Source: Archangium violaceum
GTDB taxonomy: Bacteria > Myxococcota > Myxococcia > Myxococcales > Myxococcaceae
NCBI RefSeq assembly: GCF_016859125.1
Contig: NZ_CP069338.1
Location: 9,303,501-9,367,500 of the forward strand
Reading direction: 5' to 3'
DNA length: 64,000 nucleotides
Part shown: positions 50,931 through 60,794 of the stretch, piece by piece
Layout: each line of letters starts with the position of its first letter
How positions within the stretch are numbered: the stretch's first letter is position 1
Position numbers and translations under genes: made by a program
Notes under the pieces: generated by a model
Database searches by the model: none
Told to the model about the DNA's origin: nothing
What the model saw: the letters and a program-made list of their open reading frames with translations, nothing else

Positions 50931-53900
50931 ATGAGCGTCAGCGACTCCACCCACCGCCTGGTTCCCCTCCTCATCCCTGGATACACGCTCCAGGGGCCCT
51001 TCCAGGAGACGGGAACGAACGTCCTCTACCGCGCGGTGCGCGAGGCCGACGGGCTCCCGGTCATCGTCAAGACGCCGCGCTTCCTGCACCCCGGCCCGCG
51101 CGAGCGCGCTCGCTACCAGCGCGAGTACACCATCCTGCAGCGCCTGAGGGGCACTCCCGGGGTGCTCGCCGCCCACGGGCATGAGGTGCTCCAGGATCGG
51201 CCCCTCCTCCTGCTGGAGGACGTGGGGGGGGGGGCCCTGTCGGAGCAGGTGGGACGCGCGCTCGAGCCTTCCCGGTTCCTCGAGCTGGCCCTCTCCCTGG
51301 CGGCCACCCTGGCGGAGGTCCACCGGCGCGGCGTCATCCACAAGGACATCAAGCCCTCCAACATCCTCGTGTCGCCGTCGGGAGGGGCCTGGCTCATCGA
51401 CTTCGGCATCGCCACCCTGCAGCGGGTGGAGCACGTGGAGGCGATCCTCCAACACCAGTTCGTCGAGGGCACTCCGGCCTACATGTCCCCGGAGCAGTCG
51501 GGGAGGATGAATCGCGCGGTGGACTACCGCACGGACTTCTACTCGCTGGGGGTGTCGTTCTACGAGGTACTGACGGGGAAGCTGCCCTTCCGGGGGCAGG
51601 ACGTGTTGGAGTGGTTCCACGCCCATCTGGCCCAGGCGCCCATTCCTCCGCACCGGGTGGTGTCGTCGGTTCCCGCCGCTCTCTCGGCGGTGGTGATGAA
51701 GCTGCTGGCCAAGGTGGCCGAGGAGCGCTACCAGAGCGCCGAGGGGCTGCGGGCGGACCTGGCGCGGTGCCAGGAGGCGCTGCGGGGCGGGGCGCTGGAG
51801 CCATTCCCCCTGGGCAGCCGGGATGTCCCCGCCCGCTTCCTGCTCCCCCAGCGGCTGTACGGCCGCGAGGCGGAAGTGGACACCCTGCTGGAGTCCTTCG
51901 AGCGGGTGGCCCAGACGAAGCGGGCCGAGTGGATGCTCGTGCGTGGCTACCCCGGCATCGGCAAGTCCGCCGTCGTCCGCGAGTTGCACCGCCCCGTGCT
52001 CCGGCGGCGCGGCTTCTTCCTCAGCGGCAAGTTCGATCAATTCCAGCGGGACGTGCCCTACGCCACGCTGGCGCAGGCCATCCGGGAGCTGGTGCAGCAA
52101 CTCCTGGCCGGTAGCGACGAGGAGATGGCGGCCTGGCGCAAGAGGCTGCTGGAGGCGTGGGAGGGCAATGGGCGGGTGCTGGTGGAGCTGGTGCCCCAGC
52201 TCGATCGGGTCGCCGGCGCGCAGCCCGCTCTCGACGAGCTGCCGCCTGGCGAGGCGCGCAACCGTTTCAACCGTGTCTTCCAGCGTTTCCTCGGTGTCTT
52301 CGCCACCCCCGAGCGCCCCCTCGTCCTCTTCCTGGATGATCTGCAGTGGGCGGACTTCGCCAGTCTGGAGCTGCTCCGCTACCTCACCACGCACCCGGAT
52401 ACGCCGCCCCTGCTGCTGATCGGCGCCTACCGGGACAACGAGGTGAGCCCCTCCCACCCGTTGGAGCGGACGCTGGCGGAGGCTCGCAAGGCCGGAGCGA
52501 GGTTGGGGGAGATCCGCCTGGGCGCGCTGGAGCTGGAGCAGACGCGGCGGTTGGTGGCGGATGCACTGCCCGGGGCCAGCGAGGAGCTGGTGGTGCCCCT
52601 GACGTCGCTCGTCCAGGAGAAGACGGGGGGCAACCCCTTCTTCCTCCTCCAGTTGTTGCAGACGCTCCACCAGGACGGGCTGGTGGTGCGGGCCCAGGAG
52701 GGGGGCTGGCGCTGGGACGCCGAGGGGGTACGGGCCAGGGGGTACTCGGACAACGTCATCGACTTCATGGTGGGCCGCCTGTTGCAGCTGCCGGAGCGGA
52801 CGAGGCTGCTGCTCTGTCTGGCGGCGTGCGTGGGCAATACCTGCCCCGTGCAGGAGCTGACCCTCCTCGCCGAGCAGGACGCGGCCCAGGTGGAGCAGGG
52901 CCTGGAGCCCGCCTTCCTGGAGGATCTGCTGGTGCGGGTGGATACCTGGGGGTACCGCTTCCTGCACGATCGCATTCAACAGGCGGTCTACACGCTCGTC
53001 CCCGAGCAGGAGCGCAAGTCCATCCATCTGCGCATGGGCCGCCTGCTGCTGGAGCGTCTCTCTCCGGAGGAGCTGCGCGAGCGCATCTTCGATGTGGTGG
53101 GGCACCTCAACGCGGGTGTGGAGTTGATGACGGAGGAGGAGCGCTCCCGCCTGGCGCACCTGAATGCCGAGGCGGGTTGGAGGGCCAAGGCCTCCAATGC
53201 CTGGCGCTCGGCCGCCGCCTGCTTCACCCTGGCCCTCTCCCTGCTTCCCTCCGAGCCCTGGGACGGGGAGGGCGCCCTGGCCTTCAAGCTGCGCCTGGAG
53301 CAGGCGGGCTGTGAGCTGATGAGTGGCAACGCCGCCGAGGCTCGCCGGCTGGTGGACGAGCTGCTGCCTCGGGCGCGCACGCGCGCGGACCTGGCGGCCG
53401 TCTACTCCCTCAAGCGGGAGATCCTCATCGCCTCCAGCGATGCCCCGGGTGCCGTCAGCTGCCTGCTGGAATGTCTGACGGCGTTCGGCATGCCCCTGCC
53501 GCTCCATCCCTCCCAGGAGGAGGTGATGGCCGCCAACGACGAGGTGTGGCGCCTGTTGGGGGAACGCCCCATCGAGAGCCTCATCGAGCTGCCGCCCATG
53601 TCGGATCCCGACTTGAAGGCGGTCATGCGCATCCTCGCGGCCCTGTCCCTTCCCACCTTCTACTCGGGCAACAACAACCTGTACGTCCTCCACATCTGCC
53701 GGATGGTGTCCCTCTCCATCCGTCACGGCAGCTCGGAGGCCTCCTCTCACGCGTATGTCTGGTATGGCTTCGTGAGCAGCAATGCCTTCCGGCGGTACCG
53801 GGAGGGGCATACCTTCGGCAAGCTCGCCTGCGAGCTCGCCGAGCGCCAGGGTCTCTCCCACCAGCGGGGCGAGGTGTTCCTGCTCCGGGGGCTGCTCGAG

Positions 53901-56273
53901 CAGTGGGTGCACCCGTTTCCCCTCGCCCAGGAGCGCTTTCGCGATGCCATGCACCGGGCGGCCCTGGCGGGTGATTTCCAGAATGCCAGCTATTGCTACA
54001 ACAACCTCGTCGCGAGCCATCTCGCCCTGGGACGCGAGCTGTCCGACATCCACCAGGATGCCGTCGCCGGCCATGACTTCGCCTCCAAGGCGGGCTTCTG
54101 GGATGTCGCCCAGACGATGCTCGTCTGCCAGCGTTACGTGCAACAGCTCCGCGGGCGCTCCGAGTCGTTCAGCACCCTGAATGGTGATGGCTTCGACGAG
54201 GCGGCGTTCGAGAGCCTGTTGGCCTCCAGGGGCCTGAGCTCGATGCGCTGCTGCCACGCCATCATGAAACTGCAGTCCCGCTTCGTGTGTGGCTCCTATG
54301 ACGAGGCGCGCCAGGCGGCGGCCGCCGCCAGGGAGCTGATCTGGGCGTCGCACGGCCAGGCATTCCATTACCTCTATCATCTGTACCGGGCGCTGACCCT
54401 GGCGGCGTGCTGCCGGGACGCCCCGCCACCGCTGCGCGGCGAGTACCTGGAGGCCATCGAGCAACACCACCGGCAGTTGGCGGAGTGGGCCGAGCACTGC
54501 CCGGAGAACTTCCGCGCGGCCGAGCGACTGGTGTTCGCGGAGAGGGCGCGCCTGAACGATCAACCCGACAATGCCCTCCGGGCATACGAGGAGGCCATCC
54601 AATCCGCCCGCGAGCAGGGCTCCCTGCTGAACGTGGCCCTGGCGTGTGAGCAGGCCGCGCGCTTCTGGAGGGCCCGGGGGATGCCCACCACCGCCATGGC
54701 CTTCGCCCGGGAGGCCCGGGAGGCCTGGTGGCAGTGGGGGGCCGAGGGCAAGGTGCGGCAGATGGACGAGCTGTGGCCGTCCCTGGCCGCTCCGGCCATG
54801 AGGGGCCAGGAGTCCAGCACCAGCTACGACACGGACTCCAGTCACCTGGATGCGATCACGATCCTCAAGGCCCAGCAGGCCATCTCCAGTGAGATCGTCC
54901 TGGATCGGCTGGTGAATACCCTCATGCGGGTGGCGCTGGAGAACGTCGGCGCCCAGCGCGGCGCGCTGCTGTTGCTGCGCAATGACACGCTGGAGGTGGC
55001 GGCCCTCGTGGACACCTTCTCGGGCCTGTCCTCGATATCGGCGGAGGCCGAGCGGCCGTTGCCCTGGACGCTGCTGACCTACGTGCGGCGCTCGGGCGAG
55101 CACGTCCTCATCAACGACACCGCCCAGCCCCACGCCTTCTCCACGGATTCGTACTTCTCCGACAGTCCGGCCCGCTGCGTGCTGTGCCTGCCGCTCGGGC
55201 GCCAGGAGGAGCTCGGCGGGCTGTTGTACCTGGAGAACGATCTGGCCTCGGAGGCCTTCTCCCCCAGACGCGTCGCGCTGCTCAGACACATCGTCTCCCA
55301 GGCCGCCATCTCCATCGAGAACGCGCGCCTGTACGCGGAGGTGCGGCGGGCCGAGGCCGTCATGCGCCAGTCCAATGACGAGCTGGAGCGGCGCGTGGAG
55401 GAGCGTACGCGCGAGCTGAAGCAGGCCCAGGCTCACCTGGTGGAGACGGCGCGCGTGGCGGGCATGGCGGAGATCGCCTCCAACATCCTCCACGAGGCGG
55501 GCAATGCCCTCACCAGCGTGGTGGTGGACACGGATCTGCTCCGCAAGGCGGTGGAGGCCTCGCGCGTCGGCCGGGTGCAGCAGGTCGCGGAGCTGCTGGA
55601 GGAGCACCAGGACGATCTGGCGGACTTCCTCACCCAGGATTCGCGCGGCAGCCTCCTGGCGGGCTACCTGTCCAGCCTCGCGGGCGAGCTGCTGCGCGAG
55701 CAGGCGGCGCTGAAGAAGGGCCTGGAGGCCCTGGAAGGTCATGTGAGCCGGGTGGGGACCATCGTCCAGACGCAGCGGACCTATGCGACATCCACGCTGC
55801 TGACGGACGAGTACGACCTGGGCGGACTGGTGGAGGAGGCCCTGCACCTGCACCAGATGGCGTCACGGCACTTCCCCATGTCGGTGACGAAGGAGCTCTC
55901 CGAGCTGCCGCTGGTACGGGTGGACAGGCATCGCGTGTTGCAGATCCTCACGAGCCTGCTCAGCAACGCCCGGGGGGCCCTGACGCCCGTGCCCGAGGGG
56001 GAGCGGCGCCTGCGGGTGCGGCTGTCCGCGGAGGACGGGTGGGCCCGGATCCAGGTGGAGGACAACGGAGAGGGCCTGACGCCGGAGGTCCGCGAGCGCC
56101 TCTTCACGCAAGGCTTCAGCACGCGCAAGGACGGCTACGGCATCGGTCTGCACACCAGCGCGCTGGCGGCCCGGTTGTTGGGCGGACGGCTGACGCTGGA
56201 GAGTGACGGGCCGGGGCAGGGTGCCATCGCCACCCTCGAGCTCCCCCTCAAGGAAACGCGTCGTGGAGGATGA
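50931..56273 (+). CDS. Ser/Thr kinase-ATPase-GAF-histidine kinase fusion
   Basis: 1780 residues. The Ser/Thr kinase domain is at about 15-285: VIVKTP with the ATP lysine, catalytic HKDIKPSN (HRD to HKD) and DFGIAT. An AAA/STAND ATPase follows (YGREAEVDTLLESF, Walker A GYPGIGKSAVV, Walker B LFLDDLQWAD), then a long helical TPR-like region to about 1300. A GAF domain spans about 1310-1450. The histidine kinase part has ILHEAGNALTS (about 1520), the N-box-like LLSNARGALTP and VEDNGEGL. ATG 50931 is taken as start; the frame is open further 5'. An unbroken G11 run lies within the kinase domain at 51224-51234. Confidence 0.9.
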   Translation: MSVSDSTHRLVPLLIPGYTLQGPFQETGTNVLYRAVREADGLPVIVKTPRFLHPGPRERARYQREYTILQRLRGTPGVLAAHGHEVLQDRPLLLLEDVGGGALSEQVGRALEPSRFLELALSLAATLAEVHRRGVIHKDIKPSNILVSPSGGAWLIDFGIATLQRVEHVEAILQHQFVEGTPAYMSPEQSGRMNRAVDYRTDFYSLGVSFYEVLTGKLPFRGQDVLEWFHAHLAQAPIPPHRVVSSVPAALSAVVMKLLAKVAEERYQSAEGLRADLARCQEALRGGALEPFPLGSRDVPARFLLPQRLYGREAEVDTLLESFERVAQTKRAEWMLVRGYPGIGKSAVVRELHRPVLRRRGFFLSGKFDQFQRDVPYATLAQAIRELVQQLLAGSDEEMAAWRKRLLEAWEGNGRVLVELVPQLDRVAGAQPALDELPPGEARNRFNRVFQRFLGVFATPERPLVLFLDDLQWADFASLELLRYLTTHPDTPPLLLIGAYRDNEVSPSHPLERTLAEARKAGARLGEIRLGALELEQTRRLVADALPGASEELVVPLTSLVQEKTGGNPFFLLQLLQTLHQDGLVVRAQEGGWRWDAEGVRARGYSDNVIDFMVGRLLQLPERTRLLLCLAACVGNTCPVQELTLLAEQDAAQVEQGLEPAFLEDLLVRVDTWGYRFLHDRIQQAVYTLVPEQERKSIHLRMGRLLLERLSPEELRERIFDVVGHLNAGVELMTEEERSRLAHLNAEAGWRAKASNAWRSAAACFTLALSLLPSEPWDGEGALAFKLRLEQAGCELMSGNAAEARRLVDELLPRARTRADLAAVYSLKREILIASSDAPGAVSCLLECLTAFGMPLPLHPSQEEVMAANDEVWRLLGERPIESLIELPPMSDPDLKAVMRILAALSLPTFYSGNNNLYVLHICRMVSLSIRHGSSEASSHAYVWYGFVSSNAFRRYREGHTFGKLACELAERQGLSHQRGEVFLLRGLLEQWVHPFPLAQERFRDAMHRAALAGDFQNASYCYNNLVASHLALGRELSDIHQDAVAGHDFASKAGFWDVAQTMLVCQRYVQQLRGRSESFSTLNGDGFDEAAFESLLASRGLSSMRCCHAIMKLQSRFVCGSYDEARQAAAAARELIWASHGQAFHYLYHLYRALTLAACCRDAPPPLRGEYLEAIEQHHRQLAEWAEHCPENFRAAERLVFAERARLNDQPDNALRAYEEAIQSAREQGSLLNVALACEQAARFWRARGMPTTAMAFAREAREAWWQWGAEGKVRQMDELWPSLAAPAMRGQESSTSYDTDSSHLDAITILKAQQAISSEIVLDRLVNTLMRVALENVGAQRGALLLLRNDTLEVAALVDTFSGLSSISAEAERPLPWTLLTYVRRSGEHVLINDTAQPHAFSTDSYFSDSPARCVLCLPLGRQEELGGLLYLENDLASEAFSPRRVALLRHIVSQAAISIENARLYAEVRRAEAVMRQSNDELERRVEERTRELKQAQAHLVETARVAGMAEIASNILHEAGNALTSVVVDTDLLRKAVEASRVGRVQQVAELLEEHQDDLADFLTQDSRGSLLAGYLSSLAGELLREQAALKKGLEALEGHVSRVGTIVQTQRTYATSTLLTDEYDLGGLVEEALHLHQMASRHFPMSVTKELSELPLVRVDRHRVLQILTSLLSNARGALTPVPEGERRLRVRLSAEDGWARIQVEDNGEGLTPEVRERLFTQGFSTRKDGYGIGLHTSALAARLLGGRLTLESDGPGQGAIATLELPLKETRRGG

Positions 56274-56359
56274 GGTGAAGGTGTCCGGCGCGAATTCCAG
56301 GGTAGGATGCGCGCCGGCGTCGTTTCCCGCCGCCCACCCGTAAAAGAAGGAGCCCTCTC

Positions 56360-57301
56360 TTGGCCGGATCCAGCCTGCTTGCACTGATCGACGACATCGC
56401 CACCATCCTCGACGATGTGGCGGTGATGACCAAGCTGGCCGCGAAGAAGACCGCCGGCGTGCTGGGGGATGACCTGGCGCTCAATGCCCAGCAGGTCACC
56501 GGCGTCAACGCCGACCGCGAGCTGCCGGTGGTGTGGGCCGTGGCCAAGGGCTCGGCGGTGAACAAGGCCATCCTGGTGCCCCTGGCGCTGCTCATCAGCG
56601 CCTTCCTGCCCTGGGCGGTGACGCCGCTGCTGATGGTGGGTGGCCTCTTCCTGTGCTTCGAGGGCGTCGAGAAGCTGGCGCACAAGTTCCTGCACAGCGA
56701 GGCCGAGGACGAGGCCCACCACGCCGAGCTCACCCAGGCCCTGGTCGACCCGAACGTCGACCTGGTGGCGCTCGAGAAGGAGAAGATCAAGGGCGCGGTG
56801 CGCACCGACTTCATCCTCTCGGCGGAGATCATCGCGATCTCGCTGGGCGTCGTGGCCGGCGCACCCCTCATGACCCAGGTGACGGTGCTGGTCGGGGTGG
56901 CCGTGCTGATGACCGTGGGCGTCTACGGCCTGGTGGCGGGCATCGTGAAGATCGACGACCTGGGGCTCGCCCTCAGCCGGAGCTCCAGTGGATTCCACCA
57001 GAGCCTGGGGGCGGGCATCCTGAAGGCGGCGCCCTGGCTCATGAAGAGCCTGTCGATCGCCGGCACCGTGGCCATGTTCCTGGTCGGCGGAGGCATCCTC
57101 ACGCACGGCATCCCCCCGCTGCACCACGCGATCGAGGAGTTCGCCCACCACGCGGGCGAGGTGCCCGGCCTCGGCGGACTGCTGGCGGCGCTCGTTCCGA
57201 CGTTGGCCGACGGACTGATTGGCATCGTGGCCGGCGCGGTGGCGCTCGGTGTGGTGACCGTGTTCCAGCGCGTCCTGAGCCGTGGAAGGAAGGCGGCCTG
57301 A
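56360..57301 (+). CDS. yedI: DUF808 family membrane protein
   Basis: 313 residues with about seven hydrophobic helices. It matches the DUF808/YedI family: [57 protein letters not shown] and [19 protein letters not shown]. Function is unknown. TTG 56360 is chosen because AAGGAG (56347-56352) is seven bases upstream and the family starts there. The GNAT gene starts one base after its stop. Confidence 0.9.
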   Translation: MAGSSLLALIDDIATILDDVAVMTKLAAKKTAGVLGDDLALNAQQVTGVNADRELPVVWAVAKGSAVNKAILVPLALLISAFLPWAVTPLLMVGGLFLCFEGVEKLAHKFLHSEAEDEAHHAELTQALVDPNVDLVALEKEKIKGAVRTDFILSAEIIAISLGVVAGAPLMTQVTVLVGVAVLMTVGVYGLVAGIVKIDDLGLALSRSSSGFHQSLGAGILKAAPWLMKSLSIAGTVAMFLVGGGILTHGIPPLHHAIEEFAHHAGEVPGLGGLLAALVPTLADGLIGIVAGAVALGVVTVFQRVLSRGRKAA

Positions 57302-57302
57302 C

Positions 57303-57830
57303 GTGGAGATCCGCTTCCTGGACGCCACCGAGGCGGCCTCCTACCTGGACGACCTGGTGGAGCTGCTCAGGGACTCCGTGGATGGCGGAGCCTCCGTGGG
57401 CTTCCTTCCACCACTGGATGCGGCCGAGGCTCGGGCCTACTGGAAGGGCGTGGTGGCGGAGCTGGCCTCGCCCGAGCTCAGCCTGGCCCTGGCCTGGGAG
57501 GATGGCCGGGTGGCCGGCACGGCCCAGCTGGTGGAGGCGAGCAAGGCCAACGCCCGCCACCGGGCGGAGGTGTCCAAGGTGTTGGTCCATTCGGCCTTCC
57601 GCCGCCGGGGGATTGGGGCCGCGCTCATGCAGGCCCTGGAGGAGCGGGCCCGGGAGCGGGGGAGGACCACCCTGGTGTTGGACACCCTGGAGGGCGCTCC
57701 CTCCGAGCGGCTCTACCAGTCCCTGGGCTGGATTCGGACGGGGGTGATTCCCCAGTACGCCCGGGTCGCCGATGGCACCCTGCGGGCCACGGTCGTCTAT
57801 TACAAGCTGCTCGGCGAAGCGGGACGGTGA
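57303..57830 (+). CDS. GNAT-family N-acetyltransferase
   Basis: 175 residues. The acetyl-CoA loop is in VSKVLVHSAFRRRGIGAALMQ (motif A, RRxGxGxA type), with LYQSLGWIRTGVIPQYAR as the C-terminal motif B. The acceptor is unknown. GTG 57303 starts right after the DUF808 stop, with GGAAGGAAGG upstream, so translation is coupled. GTG or ATG further upstream would overlap the previous gene. Confidence 0.9.
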   Translation: MEIRFLDATEAASYLDDLVELLRDSVDGGASVGFLPPLDAAEARAYWKGVVAELASPELSLALAWEDGRVAGTAQLVEASKANARHRAEVSKVLVHSAFRRRGIGAALMQALEERARERGRTTLVLDTLEGAPSERLYQSLGWIRTGVIPQYARVADGTLRATVVYYKLLGEAGR

Positions 57831-57993
57831 GCGGGGTGGGTCCTCTCGGGCGCGGGTCACAATCCCGTGCCGCCATCGTGGGCGCGTGTCGGGACCGTGT
57901 CGCCGAGCGCGATTAAACCCGAAAAAATAGGCGGCTTGCTCATAAGGGGCGCAGCACCCCTCAATCCCTCTCATCCAGAATTGGAGTGTGAGA

Positions 57994-58395
57994 ATGAGCA
58001 AGAAGATCATTCGTCGAGCCGCGATTGCCCTTGGCCTCATGGGCCTTGTTGGTCTGACGGGAACCCTGGTGGCCACCCCCGCCAATGCATCTCAAATGGG
58101 CACCCTCGCCACCTGCAACGCGACCTGGTACGGCGCGGAGGGCGAAATCCCCGAGGGTTGGCCGACCGCCAGCGGCGAGCCCTTCAGCCGGTGGGCGCTC
58201 AAGGCCGCGCACAACTCCCTGCCGTTCGGCACTCGCGTCAAGGTGACCTACCAGGGCCGGTCCGTCACGGTGACCATCAATGACCGGGGAGGCTTTGGTG
58301 GCGCGACCTGCCTGGATCTCACCTATGGGGCGTTCATTCAGATCGCCAATCCCGACCTCGGCGTCATCCCCGTGCAGTACGAGATCCTCCCGTAA
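57994..58395 (+). CDS. exported RlpA-like double-psi beta-barrel protein
   Basis: 133 residues. A signal peptide (ALGLMGLVGLTGTLVATPANA) precedes one DPBB domain: ATWYGAEGEIPEGWPTASGE, LKAAHNSLPFGTRVKVTYQG and the catalytic-region motif VTINDRGGF. RlpA-type proteins are lytic transglycosylases for naked peptidoglycan, but the SPOR domain is missing; a bacterial expansin-like role is an alternative. ATG 57994 is preferred over GTG 57988, because TGGAG (57982-57986) then lies seven bases upstream. AT-rich DNA lies 80-110 bases before it. Confidence 0.85.
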   Translation: MSKKIIRRAAIALGLMGLVGLTGTLVATPANASQMGTLATCNATWYGAEGEIPEGWPTASGEPFSRWALKAAHNSLPFGTRVKVTYQGRSVTVTINDRGGFGGATCLDLTYGAFIQIANPDLGVIPVQYEILP

Positions 58396-58651
58396 GGGGA
58401 ACCTGGGCGCGAGGAGGGAAGGAACGGCCTGTCCTCCTGTCCGTGGTGTTCTCCCCGCGACGGGACGAAAGAGCCCCCCGGCGCATGGATGAAGAACGGG
58501 GGACTCCGGAACTCGGAGTCGCCCCGGCTCTCTCCTGGGTGCAGCTTGTGGCGTGCATCGAACGATTCCGATGCGCGGAGCAAGGCACATGCGCAAGCGG
58601 GCAAGCGGAGCGGGCAGGCAGCGAGGGCGGGTTGCTTCAGCGCCAGTGGAC

Positions 58652-60034
58652 ATGGCGCGCCCCTCGCCCTCCTTGCGCATCGTCGACGCGGTGGCGCTGA
58701 CGGTGGGCGTCGTGCTGGGGGCCGGCATCTTCAAGGCGCCCTCGCTGGTGGCGGCCCAGCTGGGCAGCGAGAGCGCGGTGCTGCTCGCGTGGCTGCTCGG
58801 AGGTGTGGCCTCGCTGGTGGGCGCGCTGTGTTACGCGGAGCTGGCGAGCGCCTGGCCGCACCCTGGTGGTGACTACCACTTCCTGCACCGCGCGCTCGGC
58901 CAGGGACCGGCCTTCCTCTTCGCGTGGGCCCGGTTGACGGTCATCCCCACCGGCTCCATCGCGCTGCTGGCCTTCGTGTTCGGTGACTACGCCTCACAGC
59001 TCGTGCCGCTCGGGCCGTACTCGTCCTCGGTGTACGCGACGGCGATGGTGGTGGGGCTGACGGCCATGAACGTGGCCGGGCTCCGGCAGGGCACACGCAC
59101 CCAGAACCTGCTCACCCTGCTGGAGGTGCTCGGCGTGGGCATCCTCATCGTGGCGGGGCTGCTGCTCGCGCCCACTCCCGCCCAGCCTCCGCCCGCGGCT
59201 CCCTCGACGTCCATGGGCTCGGCCTGGGGCATGGCGATGATCTTCGTCCTGCTCACCTATGGAGGGTGGAACGAGGTGGCCTGTCTCTCCGCGGAGGTGC
59301 GGGGCTCGCGGCGCAACCTCGGACGGGCCCTGCTGGTGAGCATCGGTGTGGTGACGGCGCTGTACCTGCTGGTCAATTGGGCCTACCTGCGGGGCCTGGG
59401 CCTCGCGGGGGTGGGGGGCTCGGAGGCGGTGGCCTCGGATTTGATGAGGCGGGCCCTGGGCAACTGGGGCTCACAGGTCATCAGCATCCTCGTCGCCGTG
59501 TCCGCGCTCACCTCCGCCAACGCCACGGTGCTCACCGGTGCGCGCACCCACTATGCCTTCGGTTGTGACAGCTTGATCTTCAAGGGGCTGGGCTACTGGC
59601 ACGCGCGGGCCAACACGCCGACGCGCGCGCTCCTCGTGCAGGGGGCCATCTGCCTGGTCCTGGTGGGCCTGGGCACGCTGACGCGCCAGGGCTTCCAGAC
59701 GATGGTGGAGTACACCGCGCCCGTCTTCTGGCTCTTCTTCCTGCTGACGGGCGTGTCGCTGCTGGTGCTGCGCGTGCGCGAGCCCCATGCACCCCGGCCC
59801 TTCCGGGTGCCGCTGTACCCGCTCACGCCGCTGCTCTTCATTGGCACGTGTGCGTACGTCCTCTACTCCAGCCTGGCGTACGCGGGACTGGGCTCGCTGG
59901 CGGGACTGGCCGTCCTGGGCTCCGGTGCCGTGTTGCTCACGGTGGAGCACGTACGCCGCGTCCGCACGGCCCTCCGCCAGCGGAGCCACGCGCCTCACTC
60001 TCCACGCCTGCAGCAACCCAAGGAGGTCACATGA
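58652..60034 (+). CDS. APC-superfamily amino acid permease
   Basis: 460 residues with about 12 membrane helices. It starts with the APC pattern ALTVGVVLGAGIFKAPSLVA and has a conserved CYAELASAWPHPGGDYHFL. WNEVACLSAEVRGSRRNLGRAL lies in the loop before helix 7. It likely imports an amino acid or amine by proton symport; substrate unknown. ATG 58652 is chosen because the upstream 33 residues are basic and not family-like. Its stop overlaps the start of the exported methyltransferase (ATGA). Confidence 0.88.
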   Translation: MARPSPSLRIVDAVALTVGVVLGAGIFKAPSLVAAQLGSESAVLLAWLLGGVASLVGALCYAELASAWPHPGGDYHFLHRALGQGPAFLFAWARLTVIPTGSIALLAFVFGDYASQLVPLGPYSSSVYATAMVVGLTAMNVAGLRQGTRTQNLLTLLEVLGVGILIVAGLLLAPTPAQPPPAAPSTSMGSAWGMAMIFVLLTYGGWNEVACLSAEVRGSRRNLGRALLVSIGVVTALYLLVNWAYLRGLGLAGVGGSEAVASDLMRRALGNWGSQVISILVAVSALTSANATVLTGARTHYAFGCDSLIFKGLGYWHARANTPTRALLVQGAICLVLVGLGTLTRQGFQTMVEYTAPVFWLFFLLTGVSLLVLRVREPHAPRPFRVPLYPLTPLLFIGTCAYVLYSSLAYAGLGSLAGLAVLGSGAVLLTVEHVRRVRTALRQRSHAPHSPRLQQPKEVT

Positions 60035-60612
60035 AGCGGATCGTGTTCTTGCTGTCACTCGTCGCGGGGCTCTCGGCGTTCGCCCAGGACACCTCGGCTC
60101 GTCAGATGCCAGGACAGCAGGAGGAGGTGCAGGCCCCAGAGGTACCCTTCGTCCCCACTCCTCAAGACGACGTGGATCAGATGCTGGAGCTGGCCGGGGT
60201 GAAACCGGGGGATGTCGTCTACGATCTCGGCAGCGGAGATGGCCGCATCGTCATCACCGCCGTGCAGAAGTACGGGGCACGTGGGGTGGGGGTGGACATC
60301 AACCCCGTGCGTATCTCCGAGGCGAACGAGAACGCGCGCCGCGCGGGCGTGGAGGACCAGGTGGAGTTCCGCCAGGGAGACCTGTTCAAGGCCGACATCG
60401 GCGACGCCTCGGTGGTGACGCTCTACCTGCTGCCCTCCGTCAACGAGCGCCTCAAGCCCAAGCTGCTCGCCGAGCTGAAACCGGGCACGCGCATCGTCTC
60501 GCATGACTTCGACATGGGGGACTGGAAGCCGGTGAAGCAGATCGAGACGAACGGCAGCACGCTCTATCTGTGGGTCGTCCCGGAGCGTGGTGGCCACAGG
60601 GCCCCACGCTGA
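60031..60612 (+). CDS. signal-peptide-bearing SAM-dependent methyltransferase
   Basis: 193 residues. The N-terminus (KRIVFLLSLVAGLSAFAQ) is a signal peptide, followed by PFVPTPQDDVDQMLELAGVK. The methyltransferase motif I is VVYDLGSGDGRIVITAVQ, then GVGVDINPVRISEANENARR. AAGGAGG lies upstream of ATG 60031, which overlaps the permease stop. Related proteins occur in several bacterial groups. SAM is normally cytoplasmic, so the leader is odd; it might not be cleaved or exported. Confidence 0.85.
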   Translation: MKRIVFLLSLVAGLSAFAQDTSARQMPGQQEEVQAPEVPFVPTPQDDVDQMLELAGVKPGDVVYDLGSGDGRIVITAVQKYGARGVGVDINPVRISEANENARRAGVEDQVEFRQGDLFKADIGDASVVTLYLLPSVNERLKPKLLAELKPGTRIVSHDFDMGDWKPVKQIETNGSTLYLWVVPERGGHRAPR

Positions 60613-60631
60613 GCGGGAGCGGACCCCGGTC

Positions 60632-60721
60632 CTATCCGGCGAAGGGGGCGAAGTTCACCACCACCTGAGCCTCGGGGACGAAGATGCGGCGCGCGAAGTC
60701 CTGTATGTCCTTGCGAGGCAG
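60632..60721 (-). pseudogene. C-terminal fragment of a lost gene, possibly M16 peptidase
   Basis: A 30-residue piece, PLPRKDIQDFARRIFVPE then AQVVVNFAPFAG, ends in TAG at 60632-60634. An in-frame stop at 60740-60742 bounds it upstream, and no start codon is present. The shape (a helix, a basic segment, then a hydrophobic strand) looks like the end of an M16 zinc peptidase, but this is weak. Confidence 0.35.
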
Positions 60722-60794
60722 GGGCGCCGGGGGGCCACGCTACGCCCGCTGGCGCCGCCTCCATCCCGCGCTCGAGCAGGTGTCCCGAGAGGAA

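Noticed and set aside
50871-55853. A 1660-codon open frame on the minus strand opposite the large kinase fusion
   Set aside because: High GC codon bias keeps antisense frames open. The + strand has recognisable kinase, ATPase, GAF and histidine kinase motifs; the antisense has none.
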